The notes under the pieces: generated by a model | The model's input: the letters and a program-made list of their open reading frames with translations, nothing else | Databases searched by the model: none | Told to the model about the DNA's origin: nothing | IMG/VR virus record: IMGVR_UViG_3300032342_000012 | Coordinates: 1-52,508 of that record | Reading direction: 5' to 3' (one strand) | From: a virus | Length of the DNA stretch: 52,508 bases | Program-made: the position numbers and the translations under genes | Shown: positions 51,108-52,508 of the stretch, piece after piece | How positions within the stretch are numbered: the stretch's first letter is position 1 | How the letters are laid out: each line of letters begins with the position of its first letter

Positions 51108-51502
51108 TTGTGATGTTCCTTTATGTTTTGATTTAGTCTATTGATATTTTCGGTTGTATAGTTTGACCAGCTTTCAATATACGCTGTCTGAGCTAATACG
51201 TCTCTATCGACATACACAGAAAGATCGCGCAACAATTCAATTAGGTCGTAATACTTTCCATCCTCAGCACGGAATGAGACACCTTTTGATGGACTAACTG
51301 TTCCAGGAGTTCCGACTTTGACTGCAAGTTCTCCAATATATGGAACAAATGCTCGTTGCATTACTTCTTTCTTAAACTTTCCACCAGTTGGATCTCGTTC
51401 CCATTCATCAACCGGAACCGGCTCAAGTCGTTCACCGCTTTGTTCCATCATATGAGCAATGGATTTTAATGTGGATTCAGGTAATTGTTGTTCTTCTGCC
51501 AT
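51029..51502 (-). CDS. Tail-anchored membrane protein of unknown function (157 aa)
   Basis: I chose ATG 51502 (MAEEQQLPESTLKSIAHMME), which has AAAGGGA upstream. The soluble part (about 1-130) contains VPYIGELAVKVGTPG and ISYD-free helices ending in YTTENINRLNQNIKEHHKW. The last 22 residues (SLTIITTISIVISLVTLSLT) are a clear transmembrane helix, so the protein would be anchored in the inner membrane by its C-terminus with the body in the cytoplasm. Its last 79 bases, which encode that helix, also encode the start of ThyA. Family not recognised. Confidence 0.7.
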   Translation of the reverse strand: MAEEQQLPESTLKSIAHMMEQSGERLEPVPVDEWERDPTGGKFKKEVMQRAFVPYIGELAVKVGTPGTVSPSKGVSFRAEDGKYYDLIELLRDLSVYVDRDVLAQTAYIESWSNYTTENINRLNQNIKEHHKWIKSLTIITTISIVISLVTLSLTAF

Positions 51503-51534
51503 AGTTATTCCCTTTAAACAGATCAATCTTATAG

Positions 51535-51563
51535 ATCTTACTACATATTAAAAAGGTTATCAA
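51535..51563 (-). promoter_or_regulatory. Sigma70-type promoter (TTGATA - 17 - TAAGAT)
   Basis: On the minus strand TTGATA (51558-51563) and TAAGAT (51535-51540) are 17 bases apart. It would drive the membrane protein, thyA and the genes after it. Box spacing and -10 sequence equal those at 44399-44427. Confidence 0.6.
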
Positions 51564-51575
51564 CGTGGACTTTAA

Positions 51576-51758
51576 TTAAAGGACTTCGAAAAGATCCGAC
51601 TCACTAACCCATTTCAAAGGGGTTGATGCGTGAACTGGTTTGATTTCAATGAGTGTTTTGATTACTTCTTTTCCAGAAGCTGAATGTGATGTCTTTTGAG
51701 CAATACGGCCTGTCTTAACGACCTCCACATTTTCATATATATAACTCTTTTCCAACAT
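51576..51758 (-). CDS. Unknown small protein (60 aa)
   Basis: I chose ATG 51758 (MLEKSYIYENVEVVKTGRIA) because GAGG lies five bases upstream; an ATG four codons earlier has no such site. The product looks like a small beta fold with VEVVKTGRIAQK, VIKTLIEIKPV and a final LKWVSESDLFEVL, a pattern seen in short phage proteins that match the style of KTG-R-x-A-x-K folds. Function unknown. Confidence 0.6.
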   Translation of the reverse strand: MLEKSYIYENVEVVKTGRIAQKTSHSASGKEVIKTLIEIKPVHASTPLKWVSESDLFEVL

Positions 51759-51769
51759 TGTTGACCTCA

Positions 51770-51777
51770 TAAATACA
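51770..51777 (+). promoter_or_regulatory. Candidate late promoter (CATAAATA), plus strand
   Basis: CATAAATA, one base from the late consensus, lies 17 bases before the ATG of the endonuclease gene. Spacing equals that at 35473-35480 relative to its gene. Confidence 0.4.
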
Positions 51778-51793
51778 TGTGTTAGGAGACAAT

Positions 51794-52508
51794 ATGACTA
51801 CTAGAAAAACAACCGAGCAGTTTATAATAGAATCTCGTACAATACATGGAAATATTTATGAATACAACCACGTGAAATACGTAACAGCACACAAAAAGGT
51901 TAAAATCAATTGTCCTATTCATGGTATATTCGAACAAATGCCAAATTGTCATCTTCATTATAAACAAGGATGTCCTAAATGTGGTGTTAAAAAGTCGCAC
52001 TCCAAGACAACATTAACAAAGGACAAGTTCATTGTTAGAGCGTGTAATATACATGGCAACAAGTATGATTATAGTCAGATAGTTTATATTGATTACAATA
52101 CACCTATTGAGATAATCTGTGATTGTCATGGATCGTTTCTTCAAACACCCAGCGTTCACCTTCGAGGCTCGGGTTGTTCTGTGTGTGGTTATGCTTCTAA
52201 TAAGATAGGGACGGACGAGTTTATAAGAAGAGCAACACAAATTCATGGCACTAAGTACAATTATGATTTAGTTGAATTCGAACGAATTGACAGAAAAATT
52301 AAGATAGTCTGTCCAAATCATGGATTATTTTTACAACAACCACAATCACACTTGATAACAAAAGGTTGTCCACAATGTTCTAATGAAAAGAAAAGCGGTG
52401 GATTCTCCAATCAATATTTTGTGTTGTACCCCGAAGATAAGACACTAGATGCAATTGTCTACGTTGTTGAGTTATTATGTGACAATGAAAAATTTCTCAA
52501 GGTTGGTA
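51794..52508 (+). CDS. Zinc-repeat protein with C-terminal GIY-YIG nuclease start, cut by window end
   Basis: The frame runs from ATG 51794 (ribosome site AGGAGA) to the window edge without a stop, 238 codons. It has three repeats of about 65 residues, each with F-x-x-x-x-x-x-I-H-G-x-x-Y-x-Y, a C-x2-H (C40/H43, C109/H112, C173/H176), an F-x-Q-x-P-x-x-H-L and a C-x2-C (C60/C63, C128/C131, C192/C195), a zinc-finger repeat found in phage endonuclease-like proteins. The last visible part, AIVYVVELLCDNEKFLKVG, matches the first strand of GIY-YIG nucleases of the MUG113/T5orf172 type (Y-V-Y...K-I-G). A free-standing homing endonuclease is likely. It lies on the strand opposite to its neighbours, which fits an inserted gene. 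Confidence 0.75.
   Translation, partial: MTTRKTTEQFIIESRTIHGNIYEYNHVKYVTAHKKVKINCPIHGIFEQMPNCHLHYKQGCPKCGVKKSHSKTTLTKDKFIVRACNIHGNKYDYSQIVYIDYNTPIEIICDCHGSFLQTPSVHLRGSGCSVCGYASNKIGTDEFIRRATQIHGTKYNYDLVEFERIDRKIKIVCPNHGLFLQQPQSHLITKGCPQCSNEKKSGGFSNQYFVLYPEDKTLDAIVYVVELLCDNEKFLKVG

Noticed and set aside
52013-52246. Minus-strand 77-codon frame near the window end
   Set aside because: It is antisense to the zinc-repeat endonuclease gene, which has clear motifs and a ribosome site.

Overview
This window looks like part of the genome of a large, AT-rich tailed phage of the T4 superfamily (myovirus). Three things support this: a baseplate gene order gp5 - gp25 - gp6 - giant protein, a T4-type replication set (gp41-like helicase, gp61-like primase, gp39 and gp52 topoisomerase subunits, Rnl2-type RNA ligase), and several TATAAATA-type late promoters. 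The host is probably an alphaproteobacterium. That is an inference from a circularly permuted (two-piece) tmRNA gene with an AND...LAA tag and from a B12-dependent ribonucleotide reductase.

Layout. (1) 1-1760, plus strand: the end of an M15-type peptidase gene and two unknown, probably virion-associated genes, closed by an inverted repeat. (2) 1851-26050, minus strand: a late structural block with a small membrane protein (possible holin), a 366-aa virion protein, a DUF5659-like protein, a 614-aa protein, a 2900-aa giant protein, a 2005-aa gp6, gp25, gp5, a 2OG-oxygenase-like protein, a retropepsin-like protein, a PD-(D/E)XK nuclease and two coiled-coil proteins. Two families of repeated domains are spread over four of the structural proteins and account for much of their size. 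(3) 26108-32186, minus: replicative helicase, a virion-type protein, an Sm-like small protein, a possible ADP-ribosyltransferase-like protein, small unknown genes and an RNA ligase. (4) 32253-35920: a divergent pair of sigma70-type promoters, then plus-strand dCMP deaminase, class II ribonucleotide reductase and a secreted protein with its own late promoter. (5) 35931-44366, minus: small genes, the two topoisomerase subunits separated by five genes (including a 255-aa tandem-repeat protein, a phosphoesterase and a SET protein), primase and a P-loop kinase. (6) 44432-45438, minus: a ClpP-like protease directly downstream of the permuted tmRNA. (7) 45517-51758, minus: DHFR, an Acb1/57B-like 2H phosphoesterase, NAD-dependent DNA ligase, thymidylate synthase and small unknown genes. 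(8) 51794 to the end, plus: a zinc-repeat GIY-YIG endonuclease cut by the window edge.

How it fits together. Deaminase, RNR, DHFR and ThyA form a nucleotide-supply set. Helicase, primase, topoisomerase and ligase form the replication set, expressed from host-type promoters. The baseplate block is read from late promoters. The tmRNA and ClpP pair could form a phage-encoded ribosome rescue and tagged-protein degradation unit, which is the most unusual content here. All calls were made by reading the sequence; no database search was run.
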